DNA from: JBMYYR01 sp049609625
GTDB lineage: Bacteria; Bacteroidota; Bacteroidia; Flavobacteriales; CAJXXR01
Length of the DNA: 57,451 bases
Direction: 5' to 3'
NCBI GenBank assembly: GCA_049609625.1
Contig: JBMYYR010000003.1
Coordinates: 1 to 57,451, forward strand
Made by a program: the position numbers and the translations under genes. Of the stretch, positions 23,992-33,433 are shown piece after piece. Under the pieces are notes generated by a model that saw only the letters and a program-made list of their open reading frames with translations, was not told where the DNA came from and searched no databases. Every line of letters starts with the position of its first letter. The first letter of the stretch is position 1.

Positions 23992-24881
23992 AAAATAGTA
24001 GCTAATATTCCAAAAAACATGAGCAATTTAAGACCTTGCGAAGCCCAAAAAAAGTGTTTGGTTTTTAGAGCGAATTTAATCCAAATCATCAACATCAATA
24101 TTGCAAAAAATAAAAGGGAATAATACAGAAAAAAGATATGACTTTCGACCTGAATTTGCCAGCAAAAATAGAGAATCAACAGCAAACTAGAGCCCAAAAG
24201 CAAAACCAAAATCTGCTTTGTTTTATTGACTCCAAAAACCAAAGCTAAAGTCTTAGAATCCTGACTCGCATCGCCTTTTCTATCTTCGATATCCTTCACA
24301 ATTTCTCGACAAAAATTAAGAAAAAAGGCTAAACTTGTTAATAAGAAAAGATGATTAAAATGCTTTTTATCAACATCTTGCAAATGGGTTAATTCGATAA
24401 AAGGAAAAATGAAAATAACCAAAATGGCAATTAAAAGCGCAATACTAAAATTAGATAAAATCAAGATTTTTTTGAGACGAAACGAATAGAACCAAAGCAA
24501 CATTGTGGCACTCGGGTAAAGCCAAAAATAGGTTTGAATGTCGTATTTCCAAACTAAAATTGTGCAAACGGTTCCGCAAATTAAATTGAGTAAAACATAA
24601 GCTGTCCAAACTTCAGTTTTGCTTAAAATTTTGAACGTTTTTTGAGGTTGGTTGACCAAATCTAAATCTCGATCATACCAATCGTTTATCAAAAAACCTG
24701 CGCCAGCACCCAAAACCAAAGCCAAACACATCCAAACAAAATCAGTGAAACTAAAAAGTAGTTGAGAGGAATCGAACTGAATTTCGAGGTAGCAAAGTCG
24801 ATAAAATAGCATGAAAAACAACATCATAGCCAAATTTATCGGGCGAAGAGCCAAAAAGAAAATGCGGCATTTTTCCCACAT
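23982..24881 (-). CDS. UbiA-family prenyltransferase (GGGP transferase-like)
   Basis: A 299-residue integral membrane protein with about eight to nine hydrophobic segments. The first Mg-diphosphate motif is NDWYDRDLDLVNQP (about residues 66-79). The second is DIEDRKGDASQDSKTLAL (about 195-212). This combination resembles the geranylgeranylglycerol-phosphate geranylgeranyltransferase-like group common next to maf in flavobacteria rather than MenA or UbiA proper. It should join a polyprenyl diphosphate to a membrane acceptor; the acceptor is inferred only by family resemblance. It lies 12 bases after the YceI-like gene. Confidence 0.8.
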   Translation of the reverse strand: MWEKCRIFFLALRPINLAMMLFFMLFYRLCYLEIQFDSSQLLFSFTDFVWMCLALVLGAGAGFLINDWYDRDLDLVNQPQKTFKILSKTEVWTAYVLLNLICGTVCTILVWKYDIQTYFWLYPSATMLLWFYSFRLKKILILSNFSIALLIAILVIFIFPFIELTHLQDVDKKHFNHLFLLTSLAFFLNFCREIVKDIEDRKGDASQDSKTLALVFGVNKTKQILVLLLGSSLLLILYFCWQIQVESHIFFLYYSLLFFAILMLMIWIKFALKTKHFFWASQGLKLLMFFGILATILWI

Positions 24882-24893
24882 TACTAAACAAAT

Positions 24894-25517
24894 TTAGTAC
24901 CTAAAAGGCAACTCAATCGTCAGCTTAACATCTGGCCAAAGTTTCGATGTTCCATCTTTACCTTTATGCAACTCTTTGCAAGTCTCATTTAGCGAGGCTA
25001 TAGCCGTTTGAGCTTTCCAATCTTCAAGGTTTATAAGGCCTTTAAGCACATATTTTTGACCTAATTGATGGTATTCTAACTGACAGTTTTTTGTTACATT
25101 ATTCATGCTTATCGACACCTTGCAAGATCCTTTTTTGTCGTCTCCAGTCAGTTCATTAATTTGCCCTGTAATGGCATCCGTTGCCGACATTTTTCCAAAG
25201 AAAAGCTCAACTAACTTCTTATCTCTTTCAGGATTTGCCGAAAAAACCGATTCTACTGGAATTTCAAATTGTGTGTCCTTAAGCGCAGTTTCGATGGTGT
25301 TTCCAAATAGTTTTCCTGTCAAATTTAACGTTTTAAATGTTCCGCTAACGCCAACACGCTCGGTAAATTTGTAGGCCGTCCAGTTGACTTTCGCCGCACT
25401 TTTATCGAAATTTAAAGTCTTTACAACTTCCTGATTTTCAGATGGTTTTACAGGTTTTTTATCTCCCGAGCAAGCCATCAACATAACACTAAAAGCGATA
25501 TAAAATAGAGTTTTCAT
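24894..25517 (-). CDS. YceI-family lipoprotein
   Basis: A 207-residue protein with a lipoprotein signal (MKTLFYIAFSVMLMACSGD, lipobox LMAC). The YceI beta-barrel follows from about residue 35: KSAAKVNWTAYKFTERVGVSGTF, then a KVSISMNNVTKNCQLEYHQLG strand pair and a final VKLTIELPFRY. YceI barrels bind polyisoprenoid chains. Placement directly before a prenyltransferase in one operon fits a shared involvement with isoprenoid lipids, which is inference. It starts 28 bases from a perfect inverted repeat. Confidence 0.85.
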   Translation of the reverse strand: MKTLFYIAFSVMLMACSGDKKPVKPSENQEVVKTLNFDKSAAKVNWTAYKFTERVGVSGTFKTLNLTGKLFGNTIETALKDTQFEIPVESVFSANPERDKKLVELFFGKMSATDAITGQINELTGDDKKGSCKVSISMNNVTKNCQLEYHQLGQKYVLKGLINLEDWKAQTAIASLNETCKELHKGKDGTSKLWPDVKLTIELPFRY

Positions 25518-25544
25518 TAACTGATGTATTTTGATTTTTTAGGG

Positions 25545-25569
25545 TGTAATTTCCGCTGTCGAAATTACA
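25545..25569. promoter_or_regulatory. Perfect 9-bp inverted repeat upstream of YceI gene
   Basis: TGTAATTTC (25545-25553) and GAAATTACA (25561-25569) enclose seven bases. It lies 28 bases before the minus-strand YceI start and could be an operator or a 5' leader hairpin. Its arms share TGTAATTT/AAATTACA with the dyad at 10367-10388. The rest of the 283-base intergenic region shows only the tetR promoter-like box. Confidence 0.45.
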
Positions 25570-25760
25570 TTAAATTTTTGGATGTCTATCTGATTTTTTT
25601 TTGAAATTGTAGACTTTTGTTGATTTAACGAGAGTTATTTTTGTGTTTTTGCCAGCGCCATGCTTTACTTTGTTAAGTCAAATTTCACATAAAAACACTC
25701 AGCTATTAAAAGAGTTTAAAAATTATTCAAAAAACTTTATTTTTATAAACGTTTCCTTTG

Positions 25761-25768
25761 TACATTTG
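25761..25768 (+). promoter_or_regulatory. -7 box of the tetR-efflux operon
   Basis: TACATTTG fits TAnnTTTG, 33 bases before the tetR start. The upstream element is weak (TTT near 25736-25738 instead of TTG), which could suit a repressed or activator-dependent promoter. Confidence 0.45.
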
Positions 25769-25800
25769 TCGAAATTTTGAGCTAACACTTAGCTTAACGC

Positions 25801-26397
25801 ATGAAAATCAATATATTAAATCAATCTACCGATTTGTTTTTAGAACAAGGTTTTAAGACAACAACCATGGATTTCTTAGCAGAATCGATGTCTGTGTCTA
25901 AAAAAACGCTCTATAAACATTTCAAAAATAAATCGGATCTTATCGATCAGGCTATCGGTGTTATTCATTTGAGAATGAGTAAGCTTATGGAATCTAATCG
26001 CCGAACGAATCTGAATGCCATAGCCGAAAGTTTCTACATTAAAGACAAAATGTCGGAACTGTTTAGTGCCAATGATCATAAAAGCATGGTTGAGCTACAG
26101 CAATACTATCCCGAACTGCACAAGAAGCACAATTCTGAATGTAGTAGTTTGATTTACAATCACTTCAACTATATTATCCGAAAAGGTCAAGCGTCCGGAC
26201 ATTTCTATTCTGATGTAAATATCATGCATGTTTCGCAGTTTTACTTTACTTATGCTTTGCAACTGTACAACGAGAATAATTTTGAAACATTTAAAACCAT
26301 AGAACGCTCTATTTTACAATACCATTTTCGAGGCATAAGCACCGAAAAAGGACGAAAAGAACTCAATAAACAACTTTTAGACTATGACAAACGTTAA
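25801..26397 (+). CDS. TetR-family transcriptional regulator
   Basis: A 198-residue DNA-binding regulator. The N-terminal HTH is FKTTTMDFLAESMSVSKKTLYKHFKNKSDLI (residues about 18-48), with the canonical TVSKxTLYxHF recognition helix. The all-helical C-terminal two thirds should bind an inducer and dimerise. It is the first gene of an efflux operon and overlaps the tolC-like gene by 14 bases, so it probably controls the operon, and likely its own expression, by repression. The inducer is unknown. Confidence 0.92.
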   Translation: MKINILNQSTDLFLEQGFKTTTMDFLAESMSVSKKTLYKHFKNKSDLIDQAIGVIHLRMSKLMESNRRTNLNAIAESFYIKDKMSELFSANDHKSMVELQQYYPELHKKHNSECSSLIYNHFNYIIRKGQASGHFYSDVNIMHVSQFYFTYALQLYNENNFETFKTIERSILQYHFRGISTEKGRKELNKQLLDYDKR

Positions 26398-27730
26398 CAT
26401 CGGCTGGTTAATTGCGCTATGGCTTGGCGGCCTTATCAACGTATCGGCTCAGGATCAGTCTAGGTTTAGCCTAGATGAAGCTATCGACTATGCGCTACAA
26501 CACAACCGAACGGCGATTAGCGCGCAAAAAAGCATCCAAGCTGCTTATAAACAAAAATGGGAAACAACTTCTATCGGTTTGCCCCAAATTTCGGCAAAAG
26601 CAAGCTATAATTATTGGCTGAAACGGCAGAAAATGGTTATTCCTGCCAATGCTTTTGACCCAAGCGCTCCTCCAGGTGAAACAACTCAACTAACCTTTGT
26701 AACACCACAAACGCTAAACGCTGACATTACAGTAAGCCAAAAATTGTTTGACGGCTCTTATTTAGTTGGTCTACAGTCGGCAAAAGTGTTTTTAGAAATT
26801 TCTAAACACGCCAAAACAAAAACCGACCTACAAATCCGAGAGCAAGTTATCAATGCTTATGGAAATGTATTGATGTCGGAGGCGTCTATTGACATCACAA
26901 AATCGAACATCAAAACACTGAAAAGCAATCTGTTTGAAACCCAAGAGATGTTTGTCAATGGCTTTATAGAAGAAGAAAATGTGGAGCAATTGCAATTGAC
27001 TTTAGCTTCGCTTGAAAGTAATCTGAAACATGTTGAACGCTTAGGTAATTTGGCTTATAAAATGCTGAATATAGTTTTGGGTAGAGACATTCAGTCCACA
27101 TTAGTACTGAGCGATAAACTCGAACAACTTTCAGCACAGAGCATCGATATTGATATGGCAAACAAGACTTTAGGTTTGAAAAACAATATCGATTTTTTGA
27201 TAGCTCAAAACAATTTAAAATCTAAAGCTCTGTTGCTCAAACTCGAGGAATCAAAATCGCTACCACAACTTTCTGCCTTTTTCCAAAGTGCACTTTCGGG
27301 TAATGGAAATGACTTTGACCAAACGGTTAATACAGCAAACATGGTTCCGTCTAACCTACTGGGATTCAATCTCAATTTGCCAGTTTTTAGCTCATTTGGG
27401 CGAACAGCCGCTGTGCAAAGAAAACGTATTGAACTCGATCAGGCCGAGCTTCAAGTTGATGACTTAGAGCAGCAGCTCCAGTTGCAACTTACACAAGCCC
27501 AAAGCGATTATCTACTTGCCATAGATCAGCTTCAGACCAGCAAAGAACGTTTGAGTTTAGCCGAACGCATCGAAGGCAAAAATCAAATCAAGTTTAGCGA
27601 AGGCCTTAGCTCTAGCTTTGACCTAAGGCAAGCCCAGAACCAATTGTATAGCACACAGCAAGACTACATTCAAGCTATGCAAAACCTCATCAGTAAAAAA
27701 GCAACTTTAGAAACCCTAATCAACAAATAA
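26384..27730 (+). CDS. TolC-family outer-membrane efflux channel
   Basis: A 448-residue exported protein with a signal peptide (IALWLGGLINVSAQ). It carries two OEP repeats of long coiled-coil helices, each beginning with a pattern like FSLDEAIDYALQHNRTAISA (about residues 27-47). The second repeat follows FNLNLPVFSSFGRTAAVQRKRIELDQAEL (about residues 325-353). It forms the outer-membrane exit duct for the pump encoded downstream. The ATG lies inside the end of tetR and the gene is followed ten bases later by the adaptor. Confidence 0.93.
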   Translation: MTNVNIGWLIALWLGGLINVSAQDQSRFSLDEAIDYALQHNRTAISAQKSIQAAYKQKWETTSIGLPQISAKASYNYWLKRQKMVIPANAFDPSAPPGETTQLTFVTPQTLNADITVSQKLFDGSYLVGLQSAKVFLEISKHAKTKTDLQIREQVINAYGNVLMSEASIDITKSNIKTLKSNLFETQEMFVNGFIEEENVEQLQLTLASLESNLKHVERLGNLAYKMLNIVLGRDIQSTLVLSDKLEQLSAQSIDIDMANKTLGLKNNIDFLIAQNNLKSKALLLKLEESKSLPQLSAFFQSALSGNGNDFDQTVNTANMVPSNLLGFNLNLPVFSSFGRTAAVQRKRIELDQAELQVDDLEQQLQLQLTQAQSDYLLAIDQLQTSKERLSLAERIEGKNQIKFSEGLSSSFDLRQAQNQLYSTQQDYIQAMQNLISKKATLETLINK

Positions 27731-27740
27731 GTATCTGATT

Positions 27741-28913
27741 ATGAAAAGAATAGTAAGTATTTTGTTAGTAAGCACGCTTGTTTGGTCATGCGGCAATGAA
27801 ACTAAAACATCCGCTACATTTGACCCTAACACAACAGATGTTAAGGCGTTGCGAGCACAAAAAACAAACTTAGCGCATCAAGTCGTTGAGCTTAACAAAC
27901 AGATTGAGCAACTCGAAGTCAAACTATCTAGCTTAGACAACACTAAAAAGCTAGACTTGGTAACGGTTGAGACATTGAAAACCACCAATCTGAAACATTA
28001 CCTTGAAATTCAAGGCTCGGTTCAGACCAAACAAAATATTTTGATTTACCCAGAGCTTGCAGGTCAACTCAACCGTGTGTTGGTAAAAGAAGGTCAACGC
28101 GTGGCTAAAGGTCAGGTTTTGGCAACCATTGATGATGGCGGTATGGCTCAGCAGAAGGCTCAGATGGTGATACAGAGAGATTTGGCAAAAACAACCTTTG
28201 AGCGCCAAGCCAAACTTTGGGAAAAGAGCATTGGGTCTGAAATTCAGTTTCTTCAAGCAAAAGCCAACTACGAAGCTCAAGACAAAGCGATTGCTCAATT
28301 AGAAAAATCACTTGCCAAAACAAAAATAACAGCACCATTTTCTGGTGTAATTGATGTCGTTTTCAAGGAACAAGGAAATGTAGTGTCGCCAGGACCAGGC
28401 GCCGAAATTTTCCGAATTGTGAACCTCAACAATATGTATATTGAAGCTAATATTCCGGAAAGTTATTTGACCAAAATCAGAAAAGGAAGTGAAGTTAAGG
28501 TCATTTTTCCTGTATTGAACAAAACGATTTCGTCGTCGGTTCGCCAAGTCGGAAACTTCATCAACCCAAACAACCGTACATTTTCATTAGAAGTTGCTGT
28601 ACCAAACAGGTCGGGAGACATCAAACCTAACTTGACTTCGAGGTTGAAAATCAACGATTATACCAACCCAGAAGCTATTTTGGTGCCACAGCATGTGATT
28701 TCGGAAGACGCAAACGGCAATCAATTTGTGTTTGTAGCCGAGCAAAAAGGCGCGCAAACCATCAGCAAAAAACAAATTGTAGAAACAGGCGTACACCAAG
28801 AAGGCAATGTTGAAATCTTGAAGGGTTTAAAAACTGGAGATAGAGTTATTGTTGATGGGGCCAGAACGGTGAAAAACGAGCAGGAAATCCAAGTTAAAAC
28901 CAAAAAAGCATGA
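27741..28913 (+). CDS. RND efflux periplasmic adaptor (MFP), lipoprotein
   Basis: A 390-residue membrane-fusion protein with lipobox VWSC (Cys at about residue 16). It has an alpha-helical hairpin built from the coiled coil around residues 37-70 and the QMVIQRDLAKTTFERQAKL helix. The lipoyl half-motifs are VLVKEGQRVAKGQVLATIDD and KTKITAPFSGVIDVVFKEQGNVV. A beta-barrel and membrane-proximal domain follow. It bridges the inner-membrane pump and TolC. The stop overlaps the pump start as ATGA (28910-28913). Confidence 0.94.
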   Translation: MKRIVSILLVSTLVWSCGNETKTSATFDPNTTDVKALRAQKTNLAHQVVELNKQIEQLEVKLSSLDNTKKLDLVTVETLKTTNLKHYLEIQGSVQTKQNILIYPELAGQLNRVLVKEGQRVAKGQVLATIDDGGMAQQKAQMVIQRDLAKTTFERQAKLWEKSIGSEIQFLQAKANYEAQDKAIAQLEKSLAKTKITAPFSGVIDVVFKEQGNVVSPGPGAEIFRIVNLNNMYIEANIPESYLTKIRKGSEVKVIFPVLNKTISSSVRQVGNFINPNNRTFSLEVAVPNRSGDIKPNLTSRLKINDYTNPEAILVPQHVISEDANGNQFVFVAEQKGAQTISKKQIVETGVHQEGNVEILKGLKTGDRVIVDGARTVKNEQEIQVKTKKA

Positions 28914-31900
28914 GCAAAAAGAATACATTAACCAAAGAATTTGGACTTGCTTCGTGGGCAATAGAGAACAAAACCAGTATTTGGATCATGGTCATTTTGA
29001 TTCTCTTTATGGGCTTCTCTGCCTACAATTCTATGCCTAGGGAAAGTTTTCCGGAAATCAAAGAAACTAAAATCTACATCAGCACGGTGTATCCTGGCAA
29101 CACCGCCGAAGACATCGAAAAATTGATTGTAGACCCACTTGAAGAAAAATTAAATACGGTCTCGAATGTCGTTAAAATCACGTCTACCTCTCAGGAAGAT
29201 ATTGGGATGGTGATTGTAGAATTTGACGAAAACATTGATGTTGAACAAGCTAAGCAAAAAGTTAAAGATGAATTAGATTCGGAAACAGCTAGCGAAGATT
29301 GGCCAACCTTTAATGGCGCAAAAGTAGAACCCAATGCCTTTGCACTCAATATGGCAGAAGAAATGCCTATTTTGAACATCAACCTTTCGGGAGATTTTAC
29401 GGTTCCTCAGCTCAAAGAATATGCAGAACTACTTCAAGATGAGATAGAAAGCCTTGAAGAAATTAAGAAAGCAGATATTCGAGGAGCGCAAAAGAAAGAA
29501 GTAGAAATTGCTGTGGACATCTACAAAATGATGGCCGCAAAATTGAGCTTCAACGATGTGATAAACGCCATAAATGGCGGAAACACAACCATGTCGGCGG
29601 GTAACCTTGTTAGCGGCGGACAACGACGAACGATTCGTATTTTGGGCGAAATTGAAAGCCCAGATGCCCTAGAAAATTTTGTTGTAAAAACAGACAAAGG
29701 CGTCGTTTATCTAAAAGACATTGCCGAAGTCAATTTCCGCGATAAAGACAAAACGACCTTCGCTCGCGAATACGGCGAAAACGTCGTAATGCTCGACGTT
29801 AAAAAACGATCGGGTAAAAACATGGTTGCCGCTGCAGAGCAAATTAAAGACATTATTAAAGAAGCTCAAATCAACACTCTACCCAGCAACTTGGTCATTA
29901 CGGTGGCTAATGATCAATCAGAAAAGACTGTAAATCAGGTAGATGATTTGGTTAATAATATCATTTTTGGTATTTTACTGGTTGTTGGTGTATTGATGTT
30001 TTTCCTTGGTCTTCGAAATGCCCTTTTTGTGGGCTTAGCCATCCCGATGTCGATGTTTTTGTCTTTTGTCATCCTCGATTATTTGGGCTACACCATGAAC
30101 ACCATGATTCTTTTTGGACTTATTATGGGTCTCGGAATGCTGGTTGACAACGGCATTGTAGTTGTTGAAAACGTGTATCGATTGATGAGCGAAGAAGGCA
30201 AAACCAGAATACAGGCTGCCAAAGAAGGGATTGGAGAAATTGCTTTCCCGATTATCATTTCGACCCTAACCACGGTTGCCGCCTTTATTCCACTCGGTAT
30301 GTGGCCTGGTGTTATGGGAGAATTTATGATTTATTTCCCCATTACACTTTCGGTTGTTTTAGGTTCTTCACTTTTTGTTGCCATTTTCATTAATTCGATG
30401 ATGGTCTCCAAATTTATGAAAGTAGAAGAGGAAGATTTGAAAATCAAAACCATGATTATCTTATCCCTATTTCTCATTTTGGTTGGTTCGTTTATGCTCC
30501 TCACCGGCGGAGACGTAAGAGGATTGGGCGTACTGATTTATACCTTTGTCGTTTTGCTTTGGCTTTATCGTTTTGGTATCCGAAAAGCAACACTTTTCTT
30601 CCAAAACAGAATCCTGACCGTGATTGAAAACTTCTACGAACGCGTATTGAGAGTGATGCTCAAAACTGGAGTTTCTGTCAGCATAACCATCGGAACCTTT
30701 GCCTTGTTAATTCTAGTTTTTATGTGGTTTGGAAAATCAGTTGGCGATGGAAATACCAAAATTGAATTTTTCCCTGACAATCAGCCCAACCAAATCATAA
30801 CCTACATAGAATACCCCGAAGGAACTGATATTCAAAAAACTAATGAGATTACCAAACGCATTGAGACTCATATTTTTGAATTGATGAATGTGGAAAAATA
30901 CCTCGACCCAGAAGGTAAAAATTATCTTGTCGAATCGGCCGTTTCGCAAGTCGGAGAAGGTGCTGGTAATCCACAAACGGATGGAGGTTCTACCGCCGAA
31001 ATGCCCCATAGAGGAAAAGTTACTTTGTCGATGCGTGAATATAAATATCGAAACGACCTGAGCTCAGGTGCTTTGATGGCCGACATCCAAAACGGATTAA
31101 AAGGCATTTATCCTGGCGTAAAAATTTCGGTAGAAAAAGATGCGGCTGGCCCACCAGCTGGTTACCCCATCAATATCGAAATTAAAGGTAACGACTATGA
31201 CGAACTGATTGCTACGGCCGAAAAAATGCGTGATTTTATCAACAATCAGAATGTTGATGGTGTTGACGAGCTCAAAATTGATGTCAACAAATCGAAACCT
31301 TCCATGGAAGTCATCATCGACAGAAAAAAAGCGGGAGAACTTGGCGTAAACGCAGCAAACGTTGGTCAACAACTCCGAACCTCTGTGTTTGGTGCAAAAG
31401 CTGGAATCTACAAAGAAGACGGCGACGATTATGATATTTATGTTCGTTTCAACAAAGAACAGCGCTACAATACCAGCGCGCTATTCAATCAGAACATCAC
31501 GTTCAAAGATCAAAATACAGGGAAAATTAAAGAAGTGCCTATTTCAGCTATCGCTAGCCAGAAAAACACCTCTGGCTTTAGCTCCATCAAACACAAAGAT
31601 GGCAAGCGCGTAGCCCTACTCTATTCGGCTTTAGCTTCAGGTTTTACTGATGCTGGCGCGGTTGTAAAACAAATAGAAGCCGAAATGGAAAACTTTGTTT
31701 TGCCTCCTGGTGTGAGCATCGATTTTACTGGACAAATAGAAGAACAAAATAAACAAATGGCCTTCTTGATGTCTGCATTCTTTAGCGGTTTAGGGCTCAT
31801 TTTCTTGATTCTGATTTATCAATTTAACTCTATTTCTAAGCCCGGCATCATTATGGTTGCTATCTTTTTGAGTCTGATTGGTGTATTTGGAGGAATAGTC

Positions 31901-32389
31901 ATTTCGGGTGCGCCTTTTGTAATCATGATGACCATGATGGGAATCATTTCCTTGGCAGGAATTGTAGTTAATAATGGAGTTGTATTACTCGATTATACCC
32001 AACTCCTTATCGACAGAAAAAAACACGAACTCGGTTTGTCTAAAGACGAACCTCTAAGTGCAACAGATGTTTTAGAAACCGTAGTGAAGGGCGGAAAAGC
32101 ACGTCTCAGACCTGTACTTCTAACGGCAATTACTACTATTTTGGGTCTAATTCCATTAGCTATCGGACTCAACATCAACTTCTTTACACTGTTTTCAGAG
32201 TTTAACGCTCACCTCTATTTTGGTGGAGATAATGTTATTTTTTGGGGACCACTTGCCAAAACCGTTATCTACGGACTTATTGTGGCCACATTCCTAACCT
32301 TAATCATTGTCCCGATTCTGTTCCTAATGGTCAACAAACTAAAAATCAGGTTGTTTACTCGCAAACAACGTAAACTTGATTTACAATAA
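28910..32389 (+). CDS. RND efflux pump permease with extra membrane pair
   Basis: A 1159-residue inner-membrane transporter of the AcrB/CusA superfamily. It has the usual TM1, large periplasmic loop, TM2-6, second half. The start of the first loop reads YPGNTAEDIEKLIVDPLEEKL. The proton-relay helix reads GMLVDNGIVVVENVYRLM, so it keeps the first of the two adjacent acids and has Asn for the second. Between TM6 and TM7 (about residues 530-590) are two additional hydrophobic spans, IILSLFLILVGSFML and VLIYTFVVLLWLY, where AcrB has only a cytoplasmic helix. This explains the extra length. Substrate class is unknown; adaptor, channel and regulator are all in the operon. Confidence 0.93.
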   Translation: MSKKNTLTKEFGLASWAIENKTSIWIMVILILFMGFSAYNSMPRESFPEIKETKIYISTVYPGNTAEDIEKLIVDPLEEKLNTVSNVVKITSTSQEDIGMVIVEFDENIDVEQAKQKVKDELDSETASEDWPTFNGAKVEPNAFALNMAEEMPILNINLSGDFTVPQLKEYAELLQDEIESLEEIKKADIRGAQKKEVEIAVDIYKMMAAKLSFNDVINAINGGNTTMSAGNLVSGGQRRTIRILGEIESPDALENFVVKTDKGVVYLKDIAEVNFRDKDKTTFAREYGENVVMLDVKKRSGKNMVAAAEQIKDIIKEAQINTLPSNLVITVANDQSEKTVNQVDDLVNNIIFGILLVVGVLMFFLGLRNALFVGLAIPMSMFLSFVILDYLGYTMNTMILFGLIMGLGMLVDNGIVVVENVYRLMSEEGKTRIQAAKEGIGEIAFPIIISTLTTVAAFIPLGMWPGVMGEFMIYFPITLSVVLGSSLFVAIFINSMMVSKFMKVEEEDLKIKTMIILSLFLILVGSFMLLTGGDVRGLGVLIYTFVVLLWLYRFGIRKATLFFQNRILTVIENFYERVLRVMLKTGVSVSITIGTFALLILVFMWFGKSVGDGNTKIEFFPDNQPNQIITYIEYPEGTDIQKTNEITKRIETHIFELMNVEKYLDPEGKNYLVESAVSQVGEGAGNPQTDGGSTAEMPHRGKVTLSMREYKYRNDLSSGALMADIQNGLKGIYPGVKISVEKDAAGPPAGYPINIEIKGNDYDELIATAEKMRDFINNQNVDGVDELKIDVNKSKPSMEVIIDRKKAGELGVNAANVGQQLRTSVFGAKAGIYKEDGDDYDIYVRFNKEQRYNTSALFNQNITFKDQNTGKIKEVPISAIASQKNTSGFSSIKHKDGKRVALLYSALASGFTDAGAVVKQIEAEMENFVLPPGVSIDFTGQIEEQNKQMAFLMSAFFSGLGLIFLILIYQFNSISKPGIIMVAIFLSLIGVFGGIVISGAPFVIMMTMMGIISLAGIVVNNGVVLLDYTQLLIDRKKHELGLSKDEPLSATDVLETVVKGGKARLRPVLLTAITTILGLIPLAIGLNINFFTLFSEFNAHLYFGGDNVIFWGPLAKTVIYGLIVATFLTLIIVPILFLMVNKLKIRLFTRKQRKLDLQ

Positions 32390-32400
32390 ATTAAATTCCA

Positions 32401-32437
32401 AAAAAAGCGCATAGAAAAATCTATGCGCTTTTTTTTT
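32401..32437. terminator. Intrinsic terminator after the efflux operon
   Basis: AGCGCATAG (32406-32414) pairs with CTATGCGCT (32421-32429) around AAAAAT. It is followed by eight T, and preceded by an A run that could also serve minus-strand transcription of the glycosyltransferase gene. Confidence 0.9.
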
Positions 32438-32511
32438 GAGTCCAAATTTGTATTATGTAGGTAATCAAACAAGTCATCTGTGCAGCTTTCGCCATACCAT
32501 GCTTGTGCGAT

Positions 32512-33408
32512 TCAGGTTTTGGTGGCTAGACTTTTAGTAAGACTTATCCAACGGTTGAGCTTAAAAACCTGCAAAGCCCAAAGGCTTGGTTTGCCCTTTT
32601 TTAGTCTATACTTAGAGTAAGGGTTTAGCAGAACAGCAAAACATCGTATAACAGGCGACTTTGTCCATCTGATTAAGCGAGAGTTAGCCTCAAGTTTAGT
32701 CCTATATTTAGGGTTTTGATATAGCGCATAGAGGTTTTCAATGGCTGAGTTTTGTTTTTCTAAAAAACTCGATGTTGGCTCTAAGCCCAGATGGAGGAAA
32801 GGACAATCTATATGCTTGATATTCAATTTATTAGATTCCATTTCCCAACCAAAACAGGTATCTTCATGACCATACGTTGAGATGGTTTCATCAAAATTTA
32901 GAGTTTCAAATTTTGTTTTTCTAAACCCAAAAACACTGGTTTTAAATGAACTAAACGCATCTTGCTGTCTTTTTTTTAATGATTGAACTTCATACTTAGA
33001 GCCATACAGCCAATGCAAATAGAAGGCACTGTCTTCGGGCGGATTGCACTGGTAGACATGACCTCCAACAACTACATCGGCGTGTTGGAGTGCTTCAAAA
33101 TAGCGTTTTACATCGTCTGTTCTGGTCGGCATCATATCACAATCCATGATGAGGCAGTGCTCAAATTTGGCTTCCGAAATCAGTAAATTTCTTATTTTAC
33201 TTCTTCCCAAATTCGTTTCTAAAAGACGGTAGTCCACTTCCGGAAATGGTTCTAACTCGGAGGCTGAAAGTTGAAATTCTGATGAAGAAGCATCATCAAA
33301 AATTAAAATTTCAAAATCAGAACTCATCGCGTTTGACTGCTCATAAATCTCTTTGAGCAAACACCTTACATCAACATTATAAACAGGAATGAGAATTGAA
33401 AAACGCAT
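32512..33408 (-). CDS. Family 2 glycosyltransferase
   Basis: From the ATG at 33408 the protein has 298 residues beginning MRFSILIPVYN, the classic GT-A first strand. A 15-codon in-frame extension upstream overlaps porX and is rejected. Marks are EILIFDDASSSEF (donor-binding acids), the LIMDCDMMPTRTDD strand with the DxD-like metal site (about residues 88-101) and the acceptor-side YGHEDTCFGWEME (about 200-212), the ED motif of GT2 enzymes. It starts 25 bases after porX and probably shares its transcript. The product is likely a surface polysaccharide or glycoprotein glycan, not proven. Confidence 0.85.
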   Translation of the reverse strand: MRFSILIPVYNVDVRCLLKEIYEQSNAMSSDFEILIFDDASSSEFQLSASELEPFPEVDYRLLETNLGRSKIRNLLISEAKFEHCLIMDCDMMPTRTDDVKRYFEALQHADVVVGGHVYQCNPPEDSAFYLHWLYGSKYEVQSLKKRQQDAFSSFKTSVFGFRKTKFETLNFDETISTYGHEDTCFGWEMESNKLNIKHIDCPFLHLGLEPTSSFLEKQNSAIENLYALYQNPKYRTKLEANSRLIRWTKSPVIRCFAVLLNPYSKYRLKKGKPSLWALQVFKLNRWISLTKSLATKT

Positions 33409-33433
33409 TATTTTCAAGTTTTTATTCGGCGTT

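Noticed and set aside
23982..24881. Calling the UbiA-family gene menA
   Set aside because: The first Mg motif NDWYDRDLDLVNQP and adjacency to maf resemble the geranylgeranylglycerol-phosphate transferase-like group more than MenA.
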